The notes under the pieces: generated by a model
Seen by the model: the letters and a program-made list of their open reading frames with translations, nothing else
Database searches by the model: none
Told to the model about the DNA's origin: nothing
Assembly: GCA_016711125.1 (NCBI GenBank)
Contig: JADJTQ010000002.1
Coordinates: forward strand, 310,001 to 374,000
Length of the DNA: 64,000 nucleotides
Source of the DNA: Saprospiraceae bacterium
GTDB lineage: Bacteria > Bacteroidota > Bacteroidia > Chitinophagales > Saprospiraceae
Reading direction: 5' to 3'
Shown: in pieces, positions 24,648-34,372 of the stretch
Numbering within the stretch: the first letter of the stretch is position 1
Layout: each line of letters begins with the position of its first letter
Made by a program: the position numbers and the translations under genes

Positions 24648-27060
24648 ATTGTTGTTTGAACGGAATAGGAGATTCTCTATCGAGAAAAATAGCAGATTCT
24701 ATTTTATCACCATCGTCAGAAAATTGGGTTTGAAATATATTGATATACCATGGATAGGCAGCGGTTGGTACTTCGCTCACAATGCCTTGGAAAGACTCAT
24801 CTTCTCCTCCCTTATCATTAACGATAGGTATACTAAGCTCAAGGCGGTAAGAGTCCTCACCTTCCTGGCTTTGCAGCGTCACATTGGATTGCCACTGAGA
24901 TCCCTCATGACCGCTTGAATAATCCCAGACGGCTCCATCTGGAGAAATGATTATCGTATACTCAAGCCCATCAAGCGGGTTTACATTTATTCTGAGGTGA
25001 TTTCTTTCGATAATATACGCACTGTCATTTACTATTTCATTTCTCTTCTGGGACTCTTTACCGATTTTCGAAATCTGAAATCCCATATATAATGTATTTC
25101 CTCTTGCGACAAATCGAACATTTGATTTCTGACGTCGATATTTGGAAGCATCGACTTTGGAAATAAAATAGAATTCATAAGGATAAAGTCCATCCCAAAT
25201 ATTCTCTTCTAAAAAGCCGTCAACGATGATTACCGACCTGCTCCGGTTTATTGCCCGGAAAGTCCTTTCGGTAATTTGTCTCTGATCACGTACTAATTTT
25301 TCCTTTATTTTCAACAAAGGTGAAACATATTTCAAAATGAGATTAATCCTCTCTTGAGCTTTGTCGTTCTTGGTTACAGACAAAGCACTTCCCAGTAGGT
25401 AAAAAATTGAATCAATTAAGATCGGGTCATTCACAATGAAAGGCCAATTGTCTTCTGAAAACTCAAAAAACGTTTCCATTTTAGAAGCTGCCTGGCCGTA
25501 AAAATCTGAATAATATTCTTTGAGTACTTTCTCTACGTTCATCTTACTATCCCAGTAAAGTTGTGAGGTCACAAAAACATTGAGATGATTAGTGGCGAGC
25601 GAAATGGGATCACCCTCATCAAGATTCCGGAATACTTCAACAAATTCACCCAGAGACGATCCTTCAGCATTCCGGAGATCATCTGAAATCAATTGTGGGA
25701 AGATCACCGGTACTGCATACCAATTGTTGGTCGGCCTGCTGAACAAATAGTAATCCCAATAGACTATTTTACGGCTGCCACATTTTTCCTGCCATTGAAG
25801 TGTCAGCTCCTTATAAAGACTATCCTGGCTACTATCATGAAATGAAGATCTCGTACGACAAATACCAACTTGAACATTGGAGCTTAAATGTTCAATTTCA
25901 CGTGGTGGTAGAAGATAGGTTGAATATGCAAAACAAAGAACTTTTTTGCGGGGATGCGTCTGCTCGAGTCTCTTGGCTACTTCATTTACAAAATTCCAGA
26001 CGTAATCTGAATATTTTCCGTCACCACCTCTGCCTTCATCTACTTGATTTTGACATAACTGGCATTGACAAATACTGGTAAAACCATCGGGAGGCATAAT
26101 CGACAAGACTGGTTCATCGAAGATATCAAAGACAGTTTTGGCATATTCCACCGCTTCATCAATTAATCCATTTTGTGAAAGGCATGGAAGTATTTTCGGA
26201 CCGGAGATTATTCTTTTCCCTTCAATCTCGCCATAATACTCTGGATGCATTGTTTTAAGATCACTGCTCGCCAGAATATAATTGATTCCGTGACCTGGTG
26301 ACCCATGGCCTATTATCTCGCTCCCGCTGTTTAATCCCAGGCGATATCGATAAAGAATTTCGTCTTTGGAGGCCATAAAGAAGCTCTTGTAAAGATGATA
26401 TTGATTCCTCAGAGGATATGCAGGGGTTACTGAAGTATCTATATCCAGTTTTGGATTAATCACCTCCTCCGGCAAAACTTCACCAATCGCTCCAGGCATA
26501 TACCACCGTACTCCCAACCGACGTAGATACCCGTAAACCGCCTGGAGTGATCCGCAATGATCAAATTCCCAAACATCCAGTCCTTTACTATAATGTCTGT
26601 AAGTGCTTCTCAGTGGGTTCTGCCAATCATGCTTTGCGAATTCATTCCATTTTCTATCGACATCTTCAACTTCGCTATTGGACAGCGCGTAGGGTTCTTT
26701 AGGTTCATATTCAGTGTCATTACCCACTAACATTATAAATTGACCATTCCCATATACTCTATATGAATCATCCTTCAAATTATCTGCGTAAATCTCCAGT
26801 TTCCGAGTAGATTCGCTTTCTCCTATATAATAAATAAAGTCGTATTCTTTTGTCGTCTGGTGAACTACCGGAACTTCCCAGCGATACAATGCTTTTAAAT
26901 AATATTGCAATTCCTCAGCAGCGATCCTGATTGTACCGGAAGCATTTCCATCTATGACAATTACGATATTTTGTTCCTCAGCCCTGTCAATTTTTGGAAT
27001 CACGGGTATTGATTTACACGAAATCAGGAAGAATAAACCGAAAAGACATTGAAATTTCAA
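24625..27060 (-). CDS. Lipoprotein with DUF4838 domain and C-terminal CBM9-like domain
   Basis: The 811-residue protein starts with a lipoprotein signal (MKFQCLFGLFFLISCKS, lipobox LISC, Cys ~15), so it is exported and lipid-anchored. Residues ~25-560 fit DUF4838 (PF16126), a family of large bacterial carbohydrate-active-enzyme-like proteins: IRIAAEELQYYLKALY, GYLRRLGVRWYMPG, MPPDGFTSICQCQLCQ. A beta-sandwich from ~611 (VDGFLEENIWDGLYPYEF) resembles CBM9-like sugar-binding modules. The activity is unknown; cutting or editing the exported glycan is inference. It sits between a DegT gene and the second initiating transferase. Confidence 0.82.
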   Translation of the reverse strand: MKFQCLFGLFFLISCKSIPVIPKIDRAEEQNIVIVIDGNASGTIRIAAEELQYYLKALYRWEVPVVHQTTKEYDFIYYIGESESTRKLEIYADNLKDDSYRVYGNGQFIMLVGNDTEYEPKEPYALSNSEVEDVDRKWNEFAKHDWQNPLRSTYRHYSKGLDVWEFDHCGSLQAVYGYLRRLGVRWYMPGAIGEVLPEEVINPKLDIDTSVTPAYPLRNQYHLYKSFFMASKDEILYRYRLGLNSGSEIIGHGSPGHGINYILASSDLKTMHPEYYGEIEGKRIISGPKILPCLSQNGLIDEAVEYAKTVFDIFDEPVLSIMPPDGFTSICQCQLCQNQVDEGRGGDGKYSDYVWNFVNEVAKRLEQTHPRKKVLCFAYSTYLLPPREIEHLSSNVQVGICRTRSSFHDSSQDSLYKELTLQWQEKCGSRKIVYWDYYLFSRPTNNWYAVPVIFPQLISDDLRNAEGSSLGEFVEVFRNLDEGDPISLATNHLNVFVTSQLYWDSKMNVEKVLKEYYSDFYGQAASKMETFFEFSEDNWPFIVNDPILIDSIFYLLGSALSVTKNDKAQERINLILKYVSPLLKIKEKLVRDQRQITERTFRAINRSRSVIIVDGFLEENIWDGLYPYEFYFISKVDASKYRRQKSNVRFVARGNTLYMGFQISKIGKESQKRNEIVNDSAYIIERNHLRINVNPLDGLEYTIIISPDGAVWDYSSGHEGSQWQSNVTLQSQEGEDSYRLELSIPIVNDKGGEDESFQGIVSEVPTAAYPWYINIFQTQFSDDGDKIESAIFLDRESPIPFKQQYAKIIYR

Positions 27061-27779
27061 TCTCCGAAAGAAATTAATGCTTCCTCCGTAAGTCCCTCTT
27101 CGGTCAATTCTCTCGGGAGGGCTGGTAGTCCATGCAATGCTCTATAAATAATCTGACTTTGAGGGAAAAGCACTTTCCAAAGAGTTACAATCCCTAAAAT
27201 GATGTCTGTTGTAAAGGAAATATTTTCTGAATACCAAAGTTCGATGGCACCTTTATAGGGATAAATATAGTTCTTGTAAAAGTCCAAGGGTTCATACCCC
27301 ATATGTTTGACCTTGGTAATTATATCTTCCTCATCTCGAAAAATAATTGATCCAGCACCTGATAACCCGGGCACACATTTGGAAATCGCCTCTTGTACTT
27401 CAATCCTGTACTTTCTAAAACTCGTAGGTATTAATGGGCGAGGTCCGATAAATGACATATCACCTCTGAGGATATTAAATAATTGCGGTAGTTCATTTAT
27501 TTTTGAAATCCGCAAAACCTTACCAACTCTGGTTACTCTTGGATCATTTCTAATCGTGATGGTTTTTGAGCCCATATTAATACTATTCGGAAGCATGGTT
27601 GAAAACTTGAACATCTGAAAAAATTTGGAATCCTTTCCGACTCGCTCCTGGAGGTAAAAAACAGGACCTTTAGTACTAAAAAATAAAATAAGAGCTACAC
27701 ATACAAGAATGGGCGATAATGCAAGAATCAGGACCACTGAAACAAGGATATCCATAACCCGTTTAAAAACCCGGTACAT
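27057..27779 (-). CDS. Initiating sugar transferase (polyprenyl-phosphate glycosylphosphotransferase), copy 2
   Basis: The 240-residue protein is parallel to the 21287-21970 protein along its length: KRVMDILVSVVLILALSPIL membrane hairpin, FYLQERVG, FKFSTMLPNS, INELPQLFNILRGDMSFIGPRP, VPGLSGAGSIIFRDEED. Both belong to the PglC-type group. Two copies so close suggest two glycans, or alternative primers, rather than a simple duplication, because identity is only moderate. The ATG lies 2 bp after the upstream ATP-grasp gene and the end overlaps the DUF4838 start by 4 bp, so the genes are co-transcribed. Confidence 0.92.
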   Translation of the reverse strand: MYRVFKRVMDILVSVVLILALSPILVCVALILFFSTKGPVFYLQERVGKDSKFFQMFKFSTMLPNSINMGSKTITIRNDPRVTRVGKVLRISKINELPQLFNILRGDMSFIGPRPLIPTSFRKYRIEVQEAISKCVPGLSGAGSIIFRDEEDIITKVKHMGYEPLDFYKNYIYPYKGAIELWYSENISFTTDIILGIVTLWKVLFPQSQIIYRALHGLPALPRELTEEGLTEEALISFGD

Positions 27780-27781
27780 CT

Positions 27782-28852
27782 TTATAAGAGATCTGTTTCT
27801 TTTATTAAAATAGGCAAAGCATCCACTTCTCTCAAAAATAGATACTCCTCTTCAAAAATATACTGGTGGAAATTTGTGTCAAACTCAGAATCATTGTCGA
27901 GAATTCTAATGGTATCTTCGCACAGATTTGCTCCTGCCATCGCCAAGACCCCGGTAAACGCCACGTGCCTTATATTAATTTCTGTTATGTAGGGTCTTCC
28001 TGTTTCATCCTCTTTCAGATCCACGGTAAAAAAACCATGCTTCCTGGCTTTGGTCTTCGAAAATATTATCTCAATGGCCTCGTGTGCGGTTTCCAAAACT
28101 CTTCTATCATTGATAAGCCGTCCATATGAAGTGTTACCCGTAATACCTGAAGGAGCCACTTTGGCCATGATGTAGCCAATTCTCTCAGCCAACGCGGCCC
28201 GTATTAAATTGCCTTCAGAATAAAGAAGTTTGCACGCCAAATTTCTACCCGACAGATATTCACTGGCAATAAATTTGGGTACGGAAGGATTAAGATTGAG
28301 CCATCTTTCCAAATCAGAAAACGATTCGATCTTCAAAGAGCCTAAACCACTTGATCCGGTACTACTCCTTACCCCAAATGGATAAATCAATGTGGTCTCT
28401 ACGATTGATTTCAGGCCAGTATGTTGGTGCCCAAAAGAAAGGCTTCGAGGTACCAAACCGGAACCCGATAACACCTCATTCAGACGAGATTTGTCCAACA
28501 TCACCTCAACGCAGTCAATATCCGGAATTAATGATTGGCAAGGGAGCTGTTTTTCACTTTGCCGCAAGCTCCAGGTCCGCACCTCAGATTCCGGTAATAT
28601 CACAGCAATATCGATGGCATTTGTATCGATAATTTCTTCTATCGCTTTCCAATAGCCTGGCTCATTTGATTTAGGAGTGATATAGGACTTTTGAAAAATT
28701 TCCCGTTGATAAAGGCCAATCGCATACTTATGGATATCTGTACCAATTAGGTTATATGTCGCGTAATTTCCCAGGTGCAACGAACGGGCAAAACTTCGTG
28801 GAGTAGGACCTCCGGTGCCGGTAATAAGTACATTAAGAGTCCTTTCCTTCAT
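27782..28852 (-). CDS. ATP-grasp domain protein (carbamoyl-phosphate-synthase-like)
   Basis: The 356-residue protein begins VLITGTGGPTPRSFARSL, a Rossmann-like pre-ATP-grasp strand. VMLDKSRLNEVL follows, then the ATP-grasp core (YPFGVRSSTGSSGLGSLK, FIASEYLSGRNLACKLL) and the metal-binding end FTVDLKEDETGRPYITEINIRHVAFTG. Such enzymes ligate a carboxylate to an amine via acyl phosphate. In glycan clusters they may attach amino acids or similar groups to amino sugars; the substrate is unknown. The neighbours are another ATP-grasp gene and a sugar transferase. Confidence 0.85.
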   Translation of the reverse strand: MKERTLNVLITGTGGPTPRSFARSLHLGNYATYNLIGTDIHKYAIGLYQREIFQKSYITPKSNEPGYWKAIEEIIDTNAIDIAVILPESEVRTWSLRQSEKQLPCQSLIPDIDCVEVMLDKSRLNEVLSGSGLVPRSLSFGHQHTGLKSIVETTLIYPFGVRSSTGSSGLGSLKIESFSDLERWLNLNPSVPKFIASEYLSGRNLACKLLYSEGNLIRAALAERIGYIMAKVAPSGITGNTSYGRLINDRRVLETAHEAIEIIFSKTKARKHGFFTVDLKEDETGRPYITEINIRHVAFTGVLAMAGANLCEDTIRILDNDSEFDTNFHQYIFEEEYLFLREVDALPILIKETDLL

Positions 28853-28876
28853 TGAAATATGGCATTAATTCGGATT

Positions 28877-29851
28877 TCAAGCCTTTTTGACCGGCAATTG
28901 CCACAAGAGTTTACACCAATCATGATTCCCCTCTACCAACTCAGGACCTTTATCGGTGATTGCCACATCCCAACCAACAGAACGATTTCTCGGTTCGATC
29001 AAAGCCGCTTTTTCGGTCATCTCTAAGGTTTCTTTCCAATAAGGTATTTTAAATCCCTTGATGCTTGTTCCGGTGATTGGGTGATTAAATACTTGATCTT
29101 TAGTCGCATCACTATAGACAGCAGGTCCATTTACGAGACCAGAAGTAATATCTATTGGAGCTGCAAGATTACCCGCTGCAAGATTATCCACTATCGAATT
29201 GACCGATATGCGCAGACGCGCAGCCAGGAAAATAACCTTTCCATTCGAATCAATCTGGGTGATGATCCTGATGGTATTCAAGCCCGATGATGACAATTCA
29301 TTAAGCGCCTTGTTTTGCACAATAAATTCCTCAGCCAAATCATTGCGAGAATCCTTAAGTCGCTCCAGGAGAAGATCCACATTGAGAGATTTAGTTTCCA
29401 CTACCAAAATTCCAATGCCACATTGACCTTCACTATTCTTTAAAACAATCTTATGGCTTCGGTTTGATAGTAACTTTTCTGCGCTTTGATGATTTCCTTC
29501 CAACTCTGCAATCGACGCATGGTCATGCCTAACAAAATCATGAAATAGCGCTAAAAATTCGATTTTATTTCTGAGTACACTTCGGTACGCTTGTGGGTTC
29601 ATCTTCCTTTGATATTCATACATGAATCCTGTGCCAGCATACTCCTTCCTTCTTTCCCCCGGCAGTTGATAAAATCCAAATTGAAAATACTCCAGTAGAG
29701 AAATGTTATATCGCAAACTCGAAATTACAGCATCCGATAAGAGGAAGACTCGAGATTTATTTGTCTTCATTTCCGCATGGTTCAAAACCCTCTCAAAGGC
29801 TTTCCAATCGTTCTTATAAATGTAGTATAGTAAATAGAGAATTCTTTTCAC
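28877..29851 (-). CDS. Sugar-transfer-associated ATP-grasp protein (ATPgrasp_ST)
   Basis: The 324-residue protein matches the PF14397-type family: KIVLKNSEGQCGIGILVVE, SSGLNTIRIITQID, NLAAGNLAAPIDITSGLVNG, HPITGTSIKGFKIPYW and GWDVAITDKGPELVEGNHDW. These are encoded almost only next to sugar transferases in exopolysaccharide clusters. The reaction is not known but is thought to be ligation of an organic acid or amino acid to a glycan component. It is coupled (4-bp overlap) to the deacetylase-like gene upstream and precedes the ATP-grasp gene by 24 bp. Confidence 0.88.
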   Translation of the reverse strand: MKRILYLLYYIYKNDWKAFERVLNHAEMKTNKSRVFLLSDAVISSLRYNISLLEYFQFGFYQLPGERRKEYAGTGFMYEYQRKMNPQAYRSVLRNKIEFLALFHDFVRHDHASIAELEGNHQSAEKLLSNRSHKIVLKNSEGQCGIGILVVETKSLNVDLLLERLKDSRNDLAEEFIVQNKALNELSSSGLNTIRIITQIDSNGKVIFLAARLRISVNSIVDNLAAGNLAAPIDITSGLVNGPAVYSDATKDQVFNHPITGTSIKGFKIPYWKETLEMTEKAALIEPRNRSVGWDVAITDKGPELVEGNHDWCKLLWQLPVKKA

Positions 29852-30981
29852 TGCCTTCTACTATTGACCAGATTGCCCAGCTCATTAGTTGTTTTGAATT
29901 CCACTTCTGGCCACCGGGTTACAATCTCAGCCAATAAGGCCTTCAGCGCCAAAAGTCCAACTTTCCTGTTGTTGGGATCAATATTCCCACAAAAATTCAC
30001 CCGGTGCGAACTTATAATCGCCGGTTTTCCCCATCTAAAAGCCACCTCCATTTGTTTCAAACAATATGCCACCCAATCAATAGAATTATCAGAACCAGGT
30101 TCGAAAAGACAATTTCGCACGAGAAATGTTTGTCCCTGATCATTTTTCTTGCCGGTGTAATTGATCATTCTTCGGTATCGATCATTACCCTGGTGTTCAT
30201 TTTTAATAAACGGTGTCTCAATATATTTAATCCCGAATTTGTAAAGTGTGCTATGAAGATCCGAATGTTCTCGCCCACCTGGTGGATTAAAAGTCTCCGA
30301 TCTAAATCCAAATATTTGCTGAAAATAGTCCAAACCACTTTCTATAATTTGGTGCTGTCTATCAATTTCACTTAAATCATCTAAGGCAAAAGCAGCAGTA
30401 TAGGACAGCTTTGGAAAAAATTCATTTCTGATACTTGTATATGATCTGTTTGCCAACGCGATTCTTGTGGAATATTCAGAATTGCTAAGATTACTTTCCA
30501 GTACCTTAATATTTAAATGCTCGCGGCCATGAAACTGCGGATAAAGTAATCCATTTTGAATACCCTGCTGCCACAGATGCCATGCCTTATCATATCCAAG
30601 CTTTGTAAAAGTGTCTGGCAGCAGTTCATATTTATAGCTTTGAGAATTCCTTTGCGATTCAAAATCAATATTAGCTACTACTGTTAATGCTGTAAAGATA
30701 GGGTGTCTGCCATCCATATCTTTCACCGATGAAAGTGTCTCAAAAAGCACTGAAAGATCCTCTTCATTCTCTAAAGAATCAAACGCATCGAAACGGGACT
30801 TGATCTCCAGACCTGCTTTATTCATTCTCTCCCGGGCAGCCTTTGAATCTACCCGCACATTTCCATAGTCGTCTACCGCAAAAACAACAATTTTGCGATT
30901 ACTTCTCCATCCCGGAATATTCTTAATATGGTCTCTTAACAATTGCAATTTCTCTGAGATGCATCTCCCCTTACATTTCAA
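29848..30981 (-). CDS. Divergent polysaccharide-deacetylase-like protein, paralog A
   Basis: The 377-residue protein has KIVVFAVDDYGNVRV near residue 30 (adjacent DD), QFHGREHLNI near 150 (H...H, i and i+4) and FRSETFNPPGG near 225. ISSHRVNF lies near 330. The D/H/H set and order match the NodB/CE4 metal site in a divergent setting, so carbohydrate esterase activity is a reasonable inference, not an established fact. A paralog with the same motifs lies at 35467-36606. There is no signal peptide, so it appears cytoplasmic. It is coupled by 4-bp overlaps to the genes on both sides. Confidence 0.65.
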   Translation of the reverse strand: MKCKGRCISEKLQLLRDHIKNIPGWRSNRKIVVFAVDDYGNVRVDSKAARERMNKAGLEIKSRFDAFDSLENEEDLSVLFETLSSVKDMDGRHPIFTALTVVANIDFESQRNSQSYKYELLPDTFTKLGYDKAWHLWQQGIQNGLLYPQFHGREHLNIKVLESNLSNSEYSTRIALANRSYTSIRNEFFPKLSYTAAFALDDLSEIDRQHQIIESGLDYFQQIFGFRSETFNPPGGREHSDLHSTLYKFGIKYIETPFIKNEHQGNDRYRRMINYTGKKNDQGQTFLVRNCLFEPGSDNSIDWVAYCLKQMEVAFRWGKPAIISSHRVNFCGNIDPNNRKVGLLALKALLAEIVTRWPEVEFKTTNELGNLVNSRRQ

Positions 30982-32153
30982 TTAAACTGATCTACCAGCA
31001 CTCTCGCATTTTTCCTTTGAAAATAGTCCGCGGCGCAATGGGAATTTCTGCTGAGTTGGTTGTAGTATGCCTCATCTGTTGAAATCCTTTGAATAAAGGA
31101 AGCTATCTCTGCTATCGCACTACTTTCATAGCACTTGCCATTGCCATACTGATGGGCATAGTCATATAATTCGGAATCTGCAGCAGCAATATATAATATT
31201 GGCTTGCCAAAAGCCATCAGATTATAGGTCTTGCTGGGCACTGAACCTTTTGCAGTTCTGGAATCCAAAATAACGACACCAAGATCGGCGGCTGAAAGCG
31301 AATTTGCAAAACGGTCATCGCTTTGGAATTCCAAAAAATGTACATTATTGAATCCTCCTGTGATGATCTTGTTTTGAATGCCCATACTCCGGTACCCTCG
31401 TCCAATGATTTGAAATACAACATTAGTCTGATCCTTCAGTACCTGAGCGAGATCAAATATTACATTGATGTCATGAGTTAATCCAATATTGCCTGAATAT
31501 TGCACGACAAACTTATCACTCAGGCTATGCTCAGTGATGAAATCATTTTCTTTATCTTGAACAACATGATCTTTATTAAAGGTACTCCATAGAGGGACGA
31601 TCGTTATTTTAGATCGATCCACATATTGTTCCAGCGATTGAGAAATTCTTGTCCCTATGGTCAAAAGTCTTTCTGCTTTCCGGAAAACTATCCTATTGAT
31701 CCAGCGCCAAAAGCGATAGATAAGATTTGTCCGTTGAATATTAAATATTCGCAAGGTATCAGGATACACATCCCAAATCATAATTGAAAATTTTTCCCTG
31801 AGAAAAAGAGACAACCAATATATCATTGGGGGATTACTAATGTACAAAATATGATAGCCTTTGTACTGCACTAATAATAAATGAAGAGATCGGACTAATG
31901 CGATCGACCAATTACATAATTTATTTAACAGAGATCGCTCCGAAAATCGATTAATTAATGATACCCGGACCCGACTACTTAACGATTCTCCCTGGCTATG
32001 GATGGATCCGGTAATAAGACCTACCTCCCAGTTGTCTTTGATAAACTCATTAGCAAAACCAATGGTGAGATAATTAACTGCCTGATTTACAATCACTATT
32101 TTCTTTGGCTCATTCAAACTTCTAAACTTCAAGCATCTTTTCACAGATTTCAA
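30978..32153 (-). CDS. Family 4 glycosyltransferase (WcaI-like)
   Basis: The 391-residue GT-B protein has KIVIVNQAVNYLTIGFANEF near the start, ILYISNPPMIYWLSLFLR and MIWDVYPDT in the N-terminal domain. VVQYSGNIGLTHDINVIFDLA and SKTYNLMAFGKPIL follow in the C-terminal donor-binding domain. This layout is that of WcaI-like/GT4 enzymes. The first ~17 residues overlap the preceding gene by 32 bp, and the true start may be slightly downstream, before KKIVIVN. The acceptor and sugar are unknown. Confidence 0.85.
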   Translation of the reverse strand: MKSVKRCLKFRSLNEPKKIVIVNQAVNYLTIGFANEFIKDNWEVGLITGSIHSQGESLSSRVRVSLINRFSERSLLNKLCNWSIALVRSLHLLLVQYKGYHILYISNPPMIYWLSLFLREKFSIMIWDVYPDTLRIFNIQRTNLIYRFWRWINRIVFRKAERLLTIGTRISQSLEQYVDRSKITIVPLWSTFNKDHVVQDKENDFITEHSLSDKFVVQYSGNIGLTHDINVIFDLAQVLKDQTNVVFQIIGRGYRSMGIQNKIITGGFNNVHFLEFQSDDRFANSLSAADLGVVILDSRTAKGSVPSKTYNLMAFGKPILYIAAADSELYDYAHQYGNGKCYESSAIAEIASFIQRISTDEAYYNQLSRNSHCAADYFQRKNARVLVDQFN

Positions 32154-33247
32154 GATACCGGCTTGCTCTCTGTCTGGCGGTTAAAAAATGATCCAATCTG
32201 CTGGTCCCATTTATTATCAATTCTTCTTGTAAAGTTTCATTTTGCAACAATTGACGTATTCTATGCAATGCGTCAATCGGATCACCCGGCTGGTAATACA
32301 ACGCGGCTCTGTCACAAATTGTCCTGGCAAAATCCAGGTCAGTAGTGATGATTGGTTTTCCCATTTTCATCGCTTCCGGATATGCTGCAGTAAAACATTC
32401 CAGAAGTGTCGGGATAAACGCGAAATCGCATACCCGGTATAAGTCTGGGCAGTGATCGGGTAAAACTGGGACAACATTAACGATACTACCTCTTGCATCT
32501 TCCGAAAATATGTTCAGAAATACCTGTTCCGGGAGGGTTACTATAAATCTCAACATCTTTTTTTCTGACGGAGACCAATGCTTTATTATTTCATTAATAA
32601 TTTCCAGGTTTTTATGTCGGTAATAGGCACTTAAAATCAAAAACCTTTTTCACCCGGCTTTCTGGGGGCAAAAGACTTGTATCAGCATTGCCAGAACCAT
32701 CATATTGAGATCCATGAGTGTTCGTGACTGTAAAAATATTCTCTTTCTTAATCCACTTTTGCAACCTGTTCTTGATATCATCAGTCTGTGTCACATATGC
32801 GTCGGCATCATGTTTTGTATAGTATTTGATGAATCTACTTTTCAGCCTCCACCTCAATCTTTCTTTGAAAGGTATCAGTCGAAAATAAGGTGACTCTGGG
32901 TATAAATGGTGAGCCAGATTAAAGCCCATTAAATGCGGTGATTGAGGTCGCCAGTATGCAGGTCCCGAGGTTGTAAATATGACGTCGGGTTTTATCTCCT
33001 TTTCAATTCTCTTAAAAAAGGAGGCTTGATCTGTCAAGGTCAATACTCTGGTAGCGGGTCGGTAAGGTATTTGATAAAAAATAAAGTTGTCCGGAAAATC
33101 AGAAATGTCGACGAGCTCCGAAACGGCTTTACTTAATATGATGTGATATTGGCTCCCACCAAAATTCCTGCATTCTCTGATAAAAGAAGCAGCCACCTGG
33201 ACACTACCACCCTTAAAAGTAGTTGCAGTATTAACGATTAGCTTCAA
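32122..33247 (-). pseudogene. GT4-like glycosyltransferase split by +1 frameshift in an A5/T5 run
   Basis: The N-terminal part (33247-32612) reads LIVNTATTFKGGSVQVAASF, TTSGPAYWRP, GFNLAHHLYP and ends abnormally at FDFKCLLPT. The C-terminal part in the next frame (FLILSAYYRHKNLEIINEII, PTLLECFTAAYPEAMKMGKP, ITTDLDFAR) is a typical GT4 donor domain. Removing one base of the run at 32646-32650 joins them as VKRFLILSAYYRHKNLEI, giving 374 residues, normal for the family. All motifs on both sides of the break are well preserved, which argues for a recent change or a sequencing error. Confidence 0.85.
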
Positions 33248-33250
33248 AGG

Positions 33251-34327
33251 TCAATTGGAAATAAATTGATAAAATGCATCCGCAACATACTCGGTTCGAT
33301 AACGCTCCATGGACTCAGTTGCCATATGACCCAATTGTTGGCAAAGAGCAGCGTCATTCATCATCTCCCTTAATCGCAACCTATATTGGTCATGGTTCTC
33401 TAATTCTATCAAGTAACCATTAACTCCGTGTTCAATCAGATCGGAAGGGCCTGTAATGCAATTATAACTGATACAAGCACAACCTGCCATTAAGGCCTCT
33501 GCTAGCGCATTTGGAAATCCTTCAGATGTCGAGGTGAAGGCGAAAATCACACTCTGCGTATAAAAATGATCAATCTTCTTTTGGTTACCCCAAAACTTAA
33601 TCTGGTCTCTCCGAGGCGACGCATCTGCCCTACCCTTTACCGTATCCCATAGAGGACCTTCACCAAGAAACCACAATTGCCAGTCTTCCATATCAATATG
33701 ATTGAAATAATCGATCAACCAATCCTGATGTTTGCTTTCGATGAACCTACCTACATTTAGAATTATTCTTTTCCTTGGGTGATCACCAATATCTACTTCT
33801 TTTACTGGATTCCCAATGACGACGACGTTGCGATGACCCATTTTCTCACCATAATACATTCCAGCCATTTCAGTCTGAGCGATTATGCCGGCTGCCCTCC
33901 TATAAAATATTGGGTTAAGGAAGTCTAAAAATCTACCGTAACTGATCCCTGGCCTACTTCTATCTGAAACAAAGATTTTCGCACCCAGACCCAGTGCACT
34001 TAATAAAACAAATGAATTATACCTGCCTCCAAAACTCAATACAGTATTGGGGGCGATAGATCGAAATGTACTGCGAAGAAAATAGAATATTTTTAGGGAA
34101 TAAATTAACCGGGAGTAATTCTTATAGTTAAAATCTGGGACACGCACCTTAACTTCCTCATGAAGCTTATAAAATATTTCGCCTCCGGCTAGAATGATGA
34201 CATATACTTCAATACTCCTTCTTTCTATAAACGCGTTAGCCAAAGTTGCCATCACTCGTTCAGCACCCCCCGCCCTTAGTGATGGGATTACTAGAGCAAT
34301 TCTACGCTTCTGACCAGTGTACACCAA
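33251..34327 (-). CDS. Family 4 glycosyltransferase
   Basis: The 358-residue GT-B protein has IALVIPSLRAGGAERVMATLANAF at the N-terminus, the GG(A/G)ER motif of GT4 enzymes. VNVGRF-like ILNVGRFIESKHQDWLIDYF and FTSTSEGFPNALAEALMAGC (EX7E donor motif) follow in the C-terminal domain. It is most like enzymes that add HexNAc in capsule clusters, but donor identity is not certain. Its end is 3 bp from the downstream broken GT gene. Confidence 0.92.
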   Translation of the reverse strand: MVYTGQKRRIALVIPSLRAGGAERVMATLANAFIERRSIEVYVIILAGGEIFYKLHEEVKVRVPDFNYKNYSRLIYSLKIFYFLRSTFRSIAPNTVLSFGGRYNSFVLLSALGLGAKIFVSDRSRPGISYGRFLDFLNPIFYRRAAGIIAQTEMAGMYYGEKMGHRNVVVIGNPVKEVDIGDHPRKRIILNVGRFIESKHQDWLIDYFNHIDMEDWQLWFLGEGPLWDTVKGRADASPRRDQIKFWGNQKKIDHFYTQSVIFAFTSTSEGFPNALAEALMAGCACISYNCITGPSDLIEHGVNGYLIELENHDQYRLRLREMMNDAALCQQLGHMATESMERYRTEYVADAFYQFISN

Positions 34328-34372
34328 TAATCATTAATGAAAAACCCAATCCCTTGACCAAACCACAAGAGT

